A DNA stretch of 64,000 nucleotides from Blepharisma japonicum (Eukaryota; Ciliophora; Heterotrichea; Heterotrichida; Blepharismidae), in the NCBI GenBank assembly GCA_949751835.1, contig CATKHK010000030.1:124001-188000 (forward strand), given 5' to 3'. Within the stretch, counting starts at the first letter, position 1, and each line of letters starts with the position of its first letter. A program made the translations under genes and the position numbers. The notes under the pieces are model-generated. The model was not told the DNA's origin and did no database searches. It saw only the letters and a program-made list of their open reading frames with translations. Positions 35,959 through 46,548 of the stretch are shown here, piece by piece.

Positions 35959-37365
35959 CTATATATCATCAAGTTTTTCTGTCACAAAAGATCCTCTTCT
36001 CGGATCTCTCACTTCAATTTCAGGAATTGAAGTAATTTTCAACATATTTCTATTCTCCAAATTTTCCAGATTTTTCGTTGGGGTAAACGTATCTGGGATT
36101 TTCCCATGTTCTTTTGGATCGAGGTTAAACTTGCTTTGATTTAGCTCAATAATTACACAAGAAATATCATCAATCATCACATCTTCTTCCTCCACTATTG
36201 TATGCCACCTTATTCTCGCTTCTTCACACAGCAGCTGTGCGATGCAAGCGTTTTCAGGACTAACAACTCTTTGGTCTGTGTGTGCGTCAACTCCTTTTAT
36301 ACATTTTTCTCTATAAAACTCTACAAAGTGGGCAACATCGTCATTTTCCAACACGTCTCATATCCCATCAGAAGCAGCTACTATAAAATAGTCCAGTTCT
36401 CCAAATAGCTCATACTTTGTACAGACTGGAATCGATATCACGCCTACACGCTGCCCTCGGAGGTCTCCTATAGACCTGCTCATAGCAAGACCTGGACCAT
36501 TGGAGTTCATTTCTCATATACGATATGGACCAATTTTGTTACCATATTCGTCTACAAGCTGCTGAACTCTGCCGCCGCTTTTGGAAATCCTGGCTCATTC
36601 TTCAGGATCATCAGGTTTTTGGTCTCTTGTAAGCTGAACAGCTTGCAAAAGAGGTGAAACGAAGCTTCGACGCCTTTCTTTGACTTCTTCAAACATTTTT
36701 CTTTCTTCTCCAATTATCGCAGGCGGTGCAGGGAGGATTGCAGGAGGGTGAGAAGTTCCTACTATTGCTCGGGAATCCCCTACGCTTGCACAGTATAGGT
36801 TATTATTATGGAAATACACCAAAACTGCAGTACTAAGTATTGATTACCATCCAGAATTTTGAAGGTTAACTCCATGAGCTGGGTCTCTTATTTCATGATC
36901 ACATTGTTTTATAAGCTCTAATAGAAGCTGGGCTGGAGATTTTGAATAATCATTCTTATGAGTTTCATAAAAATCTTCCACTGTCTGTGAACAAATGCCC
37001 ACAACTCTTTCTCCTTCAGCGCCATGCCCATCAAAAAGAGCAATTATAAAGCTATTTTCGTCGTTTAAAAATAAACAAAAATCTTGACACTTTTTATTGA
37101 TTTCGCCATGAGGATCAAATCCAGGAATTACACAGGCAGAGGCTCAGTATGAATTTAAGCCTACTTCAAGTTTGTGTGAGGATACAAGAATGGGTTCTGT
37201 ATAATTAAATTTCAAAGTATTCGTTCCCAGGATTTGGCCTTTTGCGTTTCTTTGTTTGACATTTAGTACAGCGCTTCTACGGTATTCTCTTGTGAGGAAA
37301 CCATTAGTTGGGTCTCTGGTGATTAAATTTACTTTGCTATTTGGTGTGATGTTACCACAGCCCAT
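35959..37365 (-). CDS. PP2C-family phosphatase with N-acylation motif and 15-nt intron
   Basis: 463 residues. Start taken at ATG 37365 because the upstream frame has no other ATG and the product then begins MGCGNITPNSK, a myristoylation-type N-terminus. The intron is 36833-36847 (GTAATCAATACTTAG). TGA codons are read as Trp at several places. PP2C motifs: FIIALFDGHGAEGERVVG, YCASVGDSRAIVG, DQKPDDPEEWARI, GGRVQQ, GLAMSRSIGD, FIVAASDGIWDVLEND and DDISCVIIEL, so all metal-binding Asp are present. A ~25-residue Pro-rich insert with SHPPAILPAPPAI interrupts the domain. The tail (about 400-463) is Pro/Arg-rich. Plant-type acylated PP2Cs are comparable. Confidence 0.9.
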
Positions 37366-37445
37366 GATTTTTTTATGATACAAATACTTAATAAGAAATT
37401 AAAAGATACTATTAATCAAAACGAATAATTTCTTTGTAATAAAAA

Positions 37446-38105
37446 TTATCTATAAAATATTTCATATCTTTCATCAACCTTCATATCTAAATAAATCCAT
37501 GAAGAGATTTCTCTTAAAATTCCTTTTGGAAGGCTGCTAATTCTATTGTTTGAGAATTTGATTACGAAAATAAAATTTTTGCGTTCGTCCCAGCATTTAT
37601 GTCTGTTAAAAACTTGGAGAATGCATTGAGGAACTTTTATAAGGTCATCCTTAATTCGATTAAGAATCAAATTGATATCAGCGTTATACTTAATCAATAA
37701 TTCAGCCATTTGGTCGCTTTGTCGATAAATAGCCTGCATCAAAGGATAGTCTTGATTTTTTATGTTTGGATCTGCTCCTAGTTCAAGGAGTTTTTCAGCT
37801 GCCTGAAATCTTTTATAGTAAGAAGCTCGTATTAATGGAGAATCATCGTTTTTCCCAGTTTTTTCTATGCTGAAACCTTTATTTACAAGATAATCAATGA
37901 TATTTGGCTGATTGTAATATGCTGCATATATCATTGGAGTTAGTCCTTGTCTTGATTGATAATTGTCATCAATTTTTTTGGTTTCTATTATTTCATTAAG
38001 CAGCTCTTGATTTCCTGCTTTAATATAACTAATCATCTGGTTTTCTTCTTGTTGTGTGAGTTTTTCTTTAGAAAAATACTTCTTAAATCTGACTAGGAAA
38101 TCCAT
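37446..38105 (-). CDS. ankyrin-repeat protein, 219 aa
   Basis: ATG at 38105 chosen (MDFLVRFKKYF); an upstream in-frame ATG at 38222 would add 39 residues of AT-rich hydrophobic sequence that looks like leader DNA. No TGA. Three to four ankyrin repeats occupy residues ~25-150: QGLTPMIYAAYYNQPNIIDY, DDSPLIRASYYKRFQAAEKL, LELGADPNIKNQDYPLMQAI, and AELLIKYNADINLILNR. The C-terminal ~60 residues include a FSNNRISSLPKGILREISSW segment, resembling SOCS-box-like ends of ASB proteins, though this is only an impression. Partner unknown. Confidence 0.8.
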   Translation of the reverse strand: MDFLVRFKKYFSKEKLTQQEENQMISYIKAGNQELLNEIIETKKIDDNYQSRQGLTPMIYAAYYNQPNIIDYLVNKGFSIEKTGKNDDSPLIRASYYKRFQAAEKLLELGADPNIKNQDYPLMQAIYRQSDQMAELLIKYNADINLILNRIKDDLIKVPQCILQVFNRHKCWDERKNFIFVIKFSNNRISSLPKGILREISSWIYLDMKVDERYEIFYR

Positions 38106-38275
38106 TTTTATTAATATATTTAAAACTGGTTTTATTGCTTGTAAATAGAGATTTGAAAGTAGTAATAGATTGAATCTAAAAATTAAATTGAACTCTAAGA
38201 ACTTATAAATATAAATTAGCATCAGGAGTTATCCTGCTGACCATGATCTGCATATTTGAATCTTTCATCAAGATT

Positions 38276-39300
38276 TTAGTTATTAGTTTTGTTTTGCAAC
38301 TCTTTTACGAATTTTTTCTGTGCTTTTAGATATTTATCTATATCGATAAGTGCTTCTTTTTCTGAAATAGACATGTATGACTCTTCTCCAGTACAAATAT
38401 GATTTACCATTCTTTCTCCTTCTTCTGGATCAAAAGCTTGGCTTGCCTTTCCTAAATTTATCAGGTCTTCTTCATAATTTGGGTTATATTTTTTAATAAA
38501 TGCAGGATGTGTCAGTAAATAAGACTGCAGCAGCGAAAACCCAGCACTTACACCCCAATAACAAAAAACACCCTAATTTAATAAATACAGCTGGCCAATG
38601 AACTGCAACTGGCAATGTTAAAATTGTTGATATTTGGATTAATCCTTTAATCCTATTTATAATCCAATCTTTCGTCTGTGGGGTGATCCCTCTCTACATA
38701 AATTTTACTTGTAAATTCAAATAAGTTAGAGTCAACGAAATAAAGGGCAAAATCATATAAGGGTCAGGCTCATTTAAATTTTGAAACCACAATGTGCCTC
38801 CGGTTTCCAAGCTTTTATTATTCACACAAAGCATTCTTACAGACCATATGTACGTTAAAAAATGAGGAACCTGCAAAAATCCATATAATCCAGCCCTCAC
38901 AACCTTGACTCCATGGTGTCTAAAATTATTTTTACTTGTTAATCTGGTTGGAGGATTTGAGGAACGTGAAAAGCTTTTTGATTTTATTCATTTTCGCATT
39001 CTTTGTCAACTCATAATTGAAGCGATGATCTGGCCAAGCCCTAGCTAGAGGGCTCATCGATTTCATTTGTAAAAATAAGAAAGGAATCATTGAAGAGCGA
39101 ACCAAGAGAGTTAGAATCCCTATAGAAATCCACCATGGGCAGCCTGTAAATAGTTGGATATTTTCAATAATATGTTGCGTTCCCACAATAACTGGCCTAT
39201 AAAACTCTAGAAACTGAGGTAACCTTGAAATAGCCTCAGCACTTGTAGGAATGAAATTGGGAAGATCTGAAAATCGTCTTCTTGTAAGTGTTCTTATCAT
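38276..39300 (-). CDS. OXA1L: OXA1/YidC-type mitochondrial insertase, three introns
   Basis: 325 residues from four exons: 39300-38936, 38919-38709, 38693-38589 and 38572-38276. Introns are 16 nt (38920-38935), 15 nt (38694-38708) and 16 nt (38573-38588), all GTA...TAG. The N-terminus MIRTLTRRRFSDLPNF is a presequence. Membrane segments follow: PWWISIGILTLLVRSSMIPF, then LYGFLQVPHFLTYIW, PYMILPFISLTLTYL, and the family-typical LTLPVAVHWPAGVFCYWGVS with FSLLQSYLL. The PAG-x3-YW motif is diagnostic. OXA1 inserts mitochondrial-encoded proteins into the inner membrane. The charged, helical C-terminus should bind the mitoribosome. Without intron removal the gene would look broken. Confidence 0.92.
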
Positions 39301-39945
39301 TTTATTTTAGAATATAATTAAGCTTTTACTTTTCTATTAAAAGTTGTTTGTATTGAGCAAAAATTTCACATTCACTTCTTAAATATCCTTCTCTCCTTAT
39401 AATTGCTTTATTCGATACTTGGTGAGCTCTATTACTCAATCGTCTTTATGGATTACTGTCCATGGTTAATTCAAACTTTTTCGGTTGAAATTTAGAGCTC
39501 TTAGGTTAAGCATTTGTCGCAAACTGCTCTATATGACTTTTTTCACTTGAAGCACGCTTAATCCCATTTCTTAAAAAATTCATCTCTCTGAAAATATAAA
39601 AATCACTAATAGATGATATTATTTCAAATAAACTTTGTTAAACTTCTTTCATATTCATGTTTTCATAAGAGAGACTCTGTATTCATTTTTGGGCTTAACT
39701 TTTTAACATCTTCAACTTCATAGAAAGCATTTTAATATTAGCAAGATCCTAATCAATATTTTCTTCCTCGATCAGCCTTTTATCGTTGTCATATTCATAT
39801 TCTTAAGTTCGCTTCCTGACAGCGTTTATCTAAATTTTTTTCCCATTTTTATTCATGCTAATAAGATATAACTAAAATATTCTTCTGAAAAATTATAGTT
39901 TTCATTGAAAACAAGATTTTTGGGGGGATAATCTTAATAATTTTA
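39301..39945. other. intergenic gap with a coding-like minus-strand frame broken by TAA/TAG
   Basis: No intact gene. On the minus strand from ATG 39854 down to about 39301 one constant frame of ~190 codons has a protein-like composition (for example REMNFLRNGIKRASSEKSHI and RREGYLRSECEIFAQYKQLL) but contains eight in-frame TAA/TAG codons and one TGA. It has no frameshift. It could be a decayed gene, or chance in AT-rich DNA. See findings. Confidence 0.4.
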
Positions 39946-41079
39946 ATGGCATACTCAGAAAATGATAAATCGATTTTAGAATTTTATGCAGCACTTTCAA
40001 CTCTTCACCAAGAAGCCCAAAACCGAGTTAATAGTGTTTTCGAGGGCCTAAAACAAGAAGCAATAGCTTTTTTGCACAAATCACTTTTTTCTCGATTAAA
40101 TTTAATGCATGATGAAAATGAAAATTTAAAAGAAAACAATAAACAAAACACCGAAATCGTAGAAAAAGAAAAAAAAAAAGACAAAAAAGATTATAATTCA
40201 AATAAAGAACATGAATTAACACAAAAATGTAAAATAAAGAAAGAAAGCGAAGAAAATGAGGAAAATAAATGAAATAATGAAAGTAAAGAATGTGAAGAAA
40301 TAACAGAATTTGAAGAGAATGAAGGAAATATAGTAAATAGAGACTTTGAAGATGATAAAGTAAACTTGGTGACTAATCCACTTCCAGCAAAAAGGCTAAG
40401 AGAAGCCACTGACAGAGAAGTATATCCTGCATTCTTAGATGAATACAAACCCAAAATTGCAGAGCGTAAAGAAATGATTTGCAGACTCTACTCTTCTAAC
40501 GTTTCACCAAAACTCATCGGAAGACTGCTCAGCTTATCTGTAAACGCAGTTCACATTATTGGAGACTGAAAACAAGTTTCTCAAAAAATTGCTCAAAGAA
40601 ATCGAGAAACCCGTCAAAAACTAAAAAAATTATTATCAGATGGCCACCCATTCCAAGAAGTAGTTAAGCATTCTGGCTTGAACAACACGACAGCAAGTGT
40701 TATGCTAGATGAATACCCTATATGTCTTGTAATTAAATCTCCAGAAGAAAAGAGAAGTTTCATAGAAAAAGCAGTCAATAATAACATATCAAAGAGATTA
40801 TTAGCAAGAGTTACCAGAATACAGCCTGCCAAGATTTACACATGAGCGAACCGTTTGAATAATAATGAAGATTTTAGTGATGAGGAATGCATCGAAGATA
40901 AAAGTGGAGAATATAGCAGGGAAACTATAAGAAAAACTGTATATGATTATTATCTTAACAAATCAATAGAAGGTGCTGCTGAAAGGAATGGAGTTTCAAA
41001 TCTAGTGAAAATAGAAGAGTGAATCAGGACTATAAAGGATCTTAAAAAACATAGAAGAGATGAAAATGGTTTTGAATAA
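39946..41079 (+). CDS. tandem helix-turn-helix protein, member 2 of a two-gene family
   Basis: 377 residues, ATG at 39946, TAA at 41077; four TGA codons read as Trp and no TGG. The N-terminal helix (about 10-45) is followed by a Lys/Glu-rich linker, then four HTH-like units at about 168-209, 212-255, 262-300 and 318-352. Cores are NVSPKLIGRLLSLSVNAVHI, GHPFQEVVKHSGLNNTTA, NISKRLLARVTRIQPAKIYT and NKSIEGAAERNGVSNLVKIE. Units 1, 3 and 4 end with a TGA-coded Trp. It is collinear with the gene at 9703-10815; best-conserved are unit 1 and the RETIRKTVYDYYLNKS / RDTIRNTLYYYYKTNS segment before unit 4. DNA binding is inferred. No catalytic domain seen. Confidence 0.75.
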
Positions 41080-41422
41080 GGCGATATTAATTGCAATGTT
41101 AATATTTTATTTAATTTGATATCTATTTACATCTTTATGTTTTTGCTAGGTTTCAATCCTTAATCAAATTCAAGCCAAATTTATGTAGCTTCTTTTAAAC
41201 TTTTTCATAAGCATAAGAATAGGCATTCGCCTTGCATCTACCTCAATTTTTTTTAGTTTATACTTTTACATGAAAATAGCTTGCCTGACCTACTGCTATG
41301 CATTATATTTTATAAAATTTATCTAGCTCATAGTGCCTTTAAGTCATGGCGACATATACTTTCTTTAAATAATCATTTTACCCATTTAACGATAAGCTAT
41401 ATCAAACTTATGTATAAAATAA
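41080..41422. other. AT-rich intergenic gap
   Basis: Nothing recognised on either strand. Confidence 0.45.
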
Positions 41423-41869
41423 ATGAACATCCCAGACTGAATCAAACAAAAAATATCTTGAGTCCCTACGGCTGATGCAAACCAAATGCTTTTTTTGAAA
41501 TTCTGCAAAGTGCTCTACACAACCAATGAATTAGAACTCACAAAAGAAGAAAAAAAACACTTCGATTCTTTAAGGGAAGAAGAGCGAAAGGACTATGAAA
41601 AGCGAAAATTCTGATTTTGGCCTCTGTTCGTCTCAGGAACCCTTTATCTTGACCAAGTGATCATAATGAAAATCACTAAAACAAACTCCCAGCGCTTGTG
41701 GTGGGCATGTGTTTTTTGTATGCCATTGTCCGGAATTGCAAGCTTAGGTGTCAGCTTTTATAAAGAAAGCTTTCCTTCACACAATTACGCATTTGAACTT
41801 TGCGAAAAATACAAGATTTCAGTTAATGAGGACGAAAAGCGAAAATTTGAACAAACTGGAAGCTTTTAA
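41423..41869 (+). CDS. small membrane protein, 148 aa, unknown
   Basis: ATG at 41423 directly follows an in-frame TAA; stop at 41867. Three TGA codons read as Trp (IPDWIKQK, KISWVPT, KRKFWFWPL). A charged N-terminal half with EELTKEEKK-like helix precedes two probable membrane segments, FWFWPLFVSGTLYLDQVII and LWWACVFCMPLSGIASLGV, and a charged tail. The size and topology would suit a small subunit of a mitochondrial or ER membrane complex, but I recognise no family. Convergent with DYNLT, stops 29 bp apart. Confidence 0.65.
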
Positions 41870-41898
41870 TTAAATAGATTGTTAGTAAAGTCTTAGGA

Positions 41899-42231
41899 TT
41901 AAACATGTACGGCATAAATTGTGACTAAACAATTAAGATTTGGGAACTCTCCAGTAACTGAAATAAGTCCATCAGTCTTAGTGTCCCAAAAACAAGTAGA
42001 GCCCGATTGGAAACCTGCACCAGTTCTTTGCATTATAAAGCATGTAACTACATACTTAAAGGGCTTGTTCATCTTATTGAATTCTTTTAAGCATTGGTCC
42101 ATAATTTGTTGGCACCAAGAGTTTACGCGCTCAGGCTGAAAATAAAGGTCTTGGGTAATCACGTTCTCCATTGAATTTTTGGCTATTGTGCCGAGTTCAT
42201 CAATAAGAATTTCATCATCTTCTAATGACAT
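41899..42231 (-). CDS. DYNLT1: Tctex-type dynein light chain
   Basis: 110 residues, ATG at 42231, no TGA. It matches DYNLT1/Tctex1 in length and sequence: VNSWCQQIMDQCLKEFNK, PFKYVVTCFIMQRTGAGFQS, SGSTCFWDTKTDGLISV and LNCLVTIYAVHV at the C-terminus. It is a homodimeric light chain of cytoplasmic and axonemal dyneins that binds intermediate chains and cargo. The gene is divergent from the small gene at 42283, with 51 bp between the ATGs. Confidence 0.96.
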   Translation of the reverse strand: MSLEDDEILIDELGTIAKNSMENVITQDLYFQPERVNSWCQQIMDQCLKEFNKMNKPFKYVVTCFIMQRTGAGFQSGSTCFWDTKTDGLISVTGEFPNLNCLVTIYAVHV

Positions 42232-42282
42232 TTTACGCTTTATATGATGTTTGAATTATGATTAGGAAATTAAATAATAATT

Positions 42283-42615
42283 ATGAAGAGCTCAAAAGAC
42301 TTATTGAGGGAAATAAATTATGAGTTGACGCTACCTTCAAGCAGAGGCTCCCCGCCAAGAAGAGAGCAGGAATTTAGAAAATCAACTAGTCAGCAAAATA
42401 TGATGTCAAATTCGCAGGGAATGAGAAAATCAATAAGCCCATTCAGAAGAGCCAATGAAGTCCAGGAAGCATCAAGAAGCGAAATAATTGCTGACCAACT
42501 TATTCAAAAAATTGCATTGGGAAGAGAGAAATTTTCTCAAAATTGTAAGGGGTTATTGAGCCAAATTAATCAAATTTTAGATGAAGATCGAAGCTATATT
42601 CATGTTGAAGAATAA
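42283..42615 (+). CDS. hypothetical protein, 110 aa
   Basis: ATG at 42283, TAA at 42613, no TGA and no Trp. The first 60 residues are Ser/Arg/Pro-rich and probably disordered (LPSSRGSPPRREQEF, MRKSISPFRRANE). The second half is a helix with ADQLIQKIALGREKFSQNCK. No family recognised. Confidence 0.65.
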   Translation: MKSSKDLLREINYELTLPSSRGSPPRREQEFRKSTSQQNMMSNSQGMRKSISPFRRANEVQEASRSEIIADQLIQKIALGREKFSQNCKGLLSQINQILDEDRSYIHVEE

Positions 42616-43078
42616 AAATTAAATAAATATTTTAGAAAAGAGAAATGCATTTATAAATGTTTGGTAAGCCGCGCTATTATTAAATTTAAGTTAATAAATT
42701 AAGAAATTTTTTTTGGCTCGAAGATGCGTACCAATGCAATGCAGGCCTGAATCATAACACAAATAAATAATTCGGTTTTTGGGGTACCTTGGGGAAGAAA
42801 AGAACTTATTAGCAGTGAGAATTTATGCTTTGATTAGAATTTTCTCTTTGATCCCCGATATGAAAGGCTTCTAGGCAAATTCTAGCAAGCTGGCGCTAAA
42901 GCAAATTTAAGCTAAATTTCAGAAATTTTCATGGTTATTATAATAACCTACTAAATGCATTCTCTTATAACTGGGTTTCAAACTGTAAATAACTCAAATT
43001 AAGGTCTATAATATTAATTTATTTAAAGAATTAGAATATGAAGTGTCATTGACATCAAAGATAAGCTCTTAAAAATAA
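42616..43078. other. gap with a GC-richer coding-like relic
   Basis: No intact gene. Around 42721-42914 (+) a frame beginning GSKMRTNAMQAWIIT and including PWGRKELISSENLCFD, FLFDPRYERLLGKF and QAGAKANLS is interrupted by two TAG codons and ends at TAA. The sequence is richer in G+C than its surroundings and may be a decayed gene fragment. Confidence 0.4.
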
Positions 43079-43381
43079 ATGGAAATATCTGACGAAAAAA
43101 GCAAAAATTCTTCAGCTACTTTAACCTTGGAGCCTTCCAAAAACAAATGATCACATAAGCCTCAGCTAATGATATGCCAAAATTGCGATTACAAAGGTTT
43201 TAGTAAGTGTGAATATGATAGTGGTTTCATTGCCTGACTGGTATGCTCGACATGTATTTTAGTAGGGTGTGTCTTTGGATGCTGCATGTGTCCTTTTTGT
43301 ATTGCTGGTCTTAAAATATGCACTCACATATGCCCACATTGCAATAAAGTTGTGGGAGCTCATTATCCTGGCAAAGTGTAG
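43079..43381 (+). CDS. LITAF: LITAF-domain zinc membrane protein
   Basis: 100 residues, ATG at 43079, TAG at 43379; two TGA codons read as Trp (SKNKWSHKP and GFIAWLVCS), no TGG. The C-terminal ~70 residues are a LITAF domain: CQNCDYKGFSK knuckle, a hydrophobic Cys-rich insertion (LVCSTCILVGCVFGCCMCPF), then the second knuckle THICPHCNKVVG. LITAF/CDIP proteins are monotopic membrane proteins of late endosomes and plasma membrane, with Zn bound by the two CxxC motifs. The N-terminus is short and lacks PPxY. The standard code would hide this gene entirely. Confidence 0.92.
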
Positions 43382-43717
43382 TGATTAATGCTCTTTTTGA
43401 AATTATATTAATTAGCAAGATTGATAATAAGATTTATTTTGAAATCTAGAGTAATGATTTAATCTAATAATTGCAAAAAAAATCATAAAATATAGACTCA
43501 CATTCATTGCCTTAAAACGTAATTATTTTTGGCGTTCACTTCACTTATTTAAATCATTTAAGCGGTAATCTAATTTAAATAAATAAAATCATAAACAGTT
43601 ACTATCTGAAATTTATTAAGAAATTTTAATGCAATTGTCTATAATAAAACAATATAAAATATTTTTCTTTTTAAGAAGACAATTTAAAATCATTAATAAA
43701 ATTAAGTTTAGATTCAA
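43382..43717. other. AT-rich intergenic gap
   Basis: Nothing recognised between the LITAF and TOG genes. Confidence 0.45.
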
Positions 43718-46447
43718 ATGGAAGACTTAATAGAAAATCTATATAGTCACAACTCTCTAGATAAAATTTTTGCGCTCAAGGAAATACAAAAACTTGTTGA
43801 AAAAAATCAAATTTCATCTGTGCCGAACCCGACAAAACTATTTAAAGCACTTGAAATCTGCTTGGATCTTTCAATGTCAACTGATATTCAAAAGCACGCA
43901 CTCAATATTGTAAATTCTATAATAAATGTAAAACTTATCTAGGACTTTGGGCCAGATCTTGAAATTCATTTTAACCAGCTGATTCCAAAATTTTTGAGTC
44001 TTTTGCATTACCAAGAAAATAAAGAAGATGCATTTCTGGCTTTAAAATCATATATCAATTTAAGTTACAATATTGAGTATGTAGTTGGTATATTAATAAA
44101 AGAAGAGCTTCAAAGCGGCTCCTGAAATATAAGAAAAGAAGCTTTAAGGAATTTAATTGTTTTAATGGACCTTGAAACAGATATATGAAGCAACCCTAAT
44201 TTAATAGCAAAAATCATTGAAGCTGTCGTAAGACTATATGAAGATCCATTCCAAGATGTATCTGATGAAGCTTTAAGTATATCTAAAGAATTGCTGGAAA
44301 AAATCACATGTCTTGAAAAAGTTCTAAAGAGACTTAGCCCATATATCAGGAAATCCTTTGAAAAGCATACAGCAAATATTTCAGGAATCCCAAAAGTCAA
44401 TCCAAATCTAGTTTTTGGGTTTATACCGAAAGATTTAATGTCAAAATTTTCAATTGATGAAAACTGACGAGTTAAGGTTTCTGCTGTAGAAGAACTGGAA
44501 TCTTTAGTTTCATCAATTTCAATCTATGAAGATATTTTAAATCATTTTTCTGAATTTTTGGTGTTTTTAAGCCAACTATTAAAAGAAAGCAATTTTAAAG
44601 TTGTGATTTCTGCTCTTAATATAGTCGAAATGCTATGCAAAAAATCAATTCTCAATACAAAAGAACACATAGATATTATTGTACCATTGTGCATAGAAAA
44701 ACTTGGAGATAACAAAATCGCAATAAGACAAATGGCGTCTAAAATAATGGCTTGTCTATTGGAAAAAGTGAGAAGTTATGATATCTTCCCTCATTTAATT
44801 AAAGATTTACACAATAAAAACTGGCATATACGAGAAGAAGTAGTAACAGTTATAATTTCAGCAATGCTTCGCATGGTAAATTATGATTATTTGCAATTGA
44901 TCCCTTATTTAACTAAGCTTTTAGATGACGATAAAACTAAAGTTAGGCACGTTTCTACTGAATCTTTAGCTGTATTATCAAGTATCTGTGGTGAACAAGC
45001 AGTTATACGAGCACTAGAGCCAATAATTGACAATATGGCATTAAAATCATTGATAGAAAGGTTTCGATATCCAGTCCTTCCTCACTTAGAAGAAAATGCA
45101 ATAGTTTTTCCTCGAATGGTTCCATCAAGTGCTCCTATTATCAGTTCGCCTTATATTACCTCGTCTCCTTTCCCAAACCCAGAAGATATAAAGGATTTTA
45201 AAATTTATAACAATATCATGAACACTGAAGAAATTTCTCCTCTTCTGCCGCCTACGGAAACCAGTGAAACAGTATCCATAAATGATTCAAGAAAAAGAAA
45301 TTCAAGGAATAGCCAAAGCAGCTTGTTTTCTATTAAAATTGAAAACAGACCAGGATTTCTCAAGCCGCCTACTATCCCTGTCAATATGAATACTCGTGCA
45401 GCTGGGATGCAATTTTCAAATAACAAGAGCAAGTATAAAGCAAAAGAATCACAAAATTTGATGAATTTTCTTGCACCAACTGAATCCCCAACAAAAAAAT
45501 CAAATAAGTCGTTTCAAGATTCTCCAGTATTATCCACACAAACTGATGAAGCTGAACAACAAGTTTATCTATCTGAGCATGAGCTGGAGCCGTTATCAGA
45601 CCCAGGAGATGCCATAAGTACATGTATGAATACTGCTGATGACTGGGCAGCTCAATTTGACACTATTAATTTATTAAGAAGACTCGCAAAGCATCATGGA
45701 GAAGTATTAGGCACATCAGGCATGCTTCACCATCTAATAATCCAAGCTACAAACTGGGCTTACTCTTTAAGGTCTTCCTTATGTAAAAACTCCTTAATTT
45801 TATTTGGCGAAATGTGTGAAAAAATTCCAATTTTCATCGAAACTGAGCTAAAAACTATTGTTTCCTGCTTAATGAGAAAATCATCAGACTCCAATAGTTT
45901 CATCTCAGACCAAGCAACAGATTCATTAATTTCGATGGCAAAGTACTGTAACGTCTCTAAAGCTTTATCAGCTGTCATAAATTTTGCATCTACCTCAAAA
46001 GCGACTTTGGTAAAATCAAGAGCATCACTTTGCTTTCAAAAAATTTTCGAAAGAAGTAAAGAAAATGTGTCAAAAATAAAAGAGCTTGATAGGGCAATTC
46101 AACTATTAGCCACTTATATTTATGATGCTTCATCTACAGTTCGAGCAGCTGCTAAAGATGCATTGCAAGCTCTTGGAAGTGAATTGGATCGGCTTTTAAT
46201 GAGATGCTTAAGTGAAGGGGATTATAGAAAAGCTAAAGAGCAATTAGATAAAAAGAGAGGAAGAACGCCAAGAAGAATTTTGAGAAGTGCAGAACCTGGG
46301 TATTTGCAAGAATTTAGAACACCATCACAAACAAGATCATTTAGAGTTAGAAACAGCCCAGCTAAAGACAAAGGAAATAGTGCAACACCTGAGCCAAACA
46401 ATATAGAGAAGTACGCGAAGTTTGGATCGTCAAAGAATATTCCATAA
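43718..46447 (+). CDS. TOG-array microtubule regulator (TOGARAM/crescerin or CLASP-like)
   Basis: 904 residues; ATG at 43718, 15-nt intron 43928-43942 (GTAAAACTTATCTAG), TAA at 46445; several TGA codons read as Trp (SGSWNIRKEA, DENWRVKVSA). HEAT/TOG-type helices fill residues 1-470, with WRVKVSAVEELESLV, NWHIREEVVTVIISAML and VRHVSTESLAVLSSI loops that contact tubulin in TOG domains. A Ser/Pro-rich linker follows (~480-620), then another TOG-like domain (~620-820, DWAAQFDTINLLRRLAKHHG) and a basic tail. This arrangement is that of TOGARAM (ciliary length control) and of CLASP; I cannot separate the two by eye. Confidence 0.85.
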
Positions 46448-46548
46448 TGCAGGTCCAGCTCAAATTATAAAATTTTTTAAATAATGGATTTTAATTATAT
46501 TGTATATGGGTGAAAATAAGCAACTTGCTTATTTCAATTGCGGCTATA

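Noticed and set aside
38106-38222. Upstream ATG at 38222 for the ankyrin gene
   Set aside because: The added 39 residues are AT-driven hydrophobic sequence; the Met at 38105 starts a normal N-terminus.
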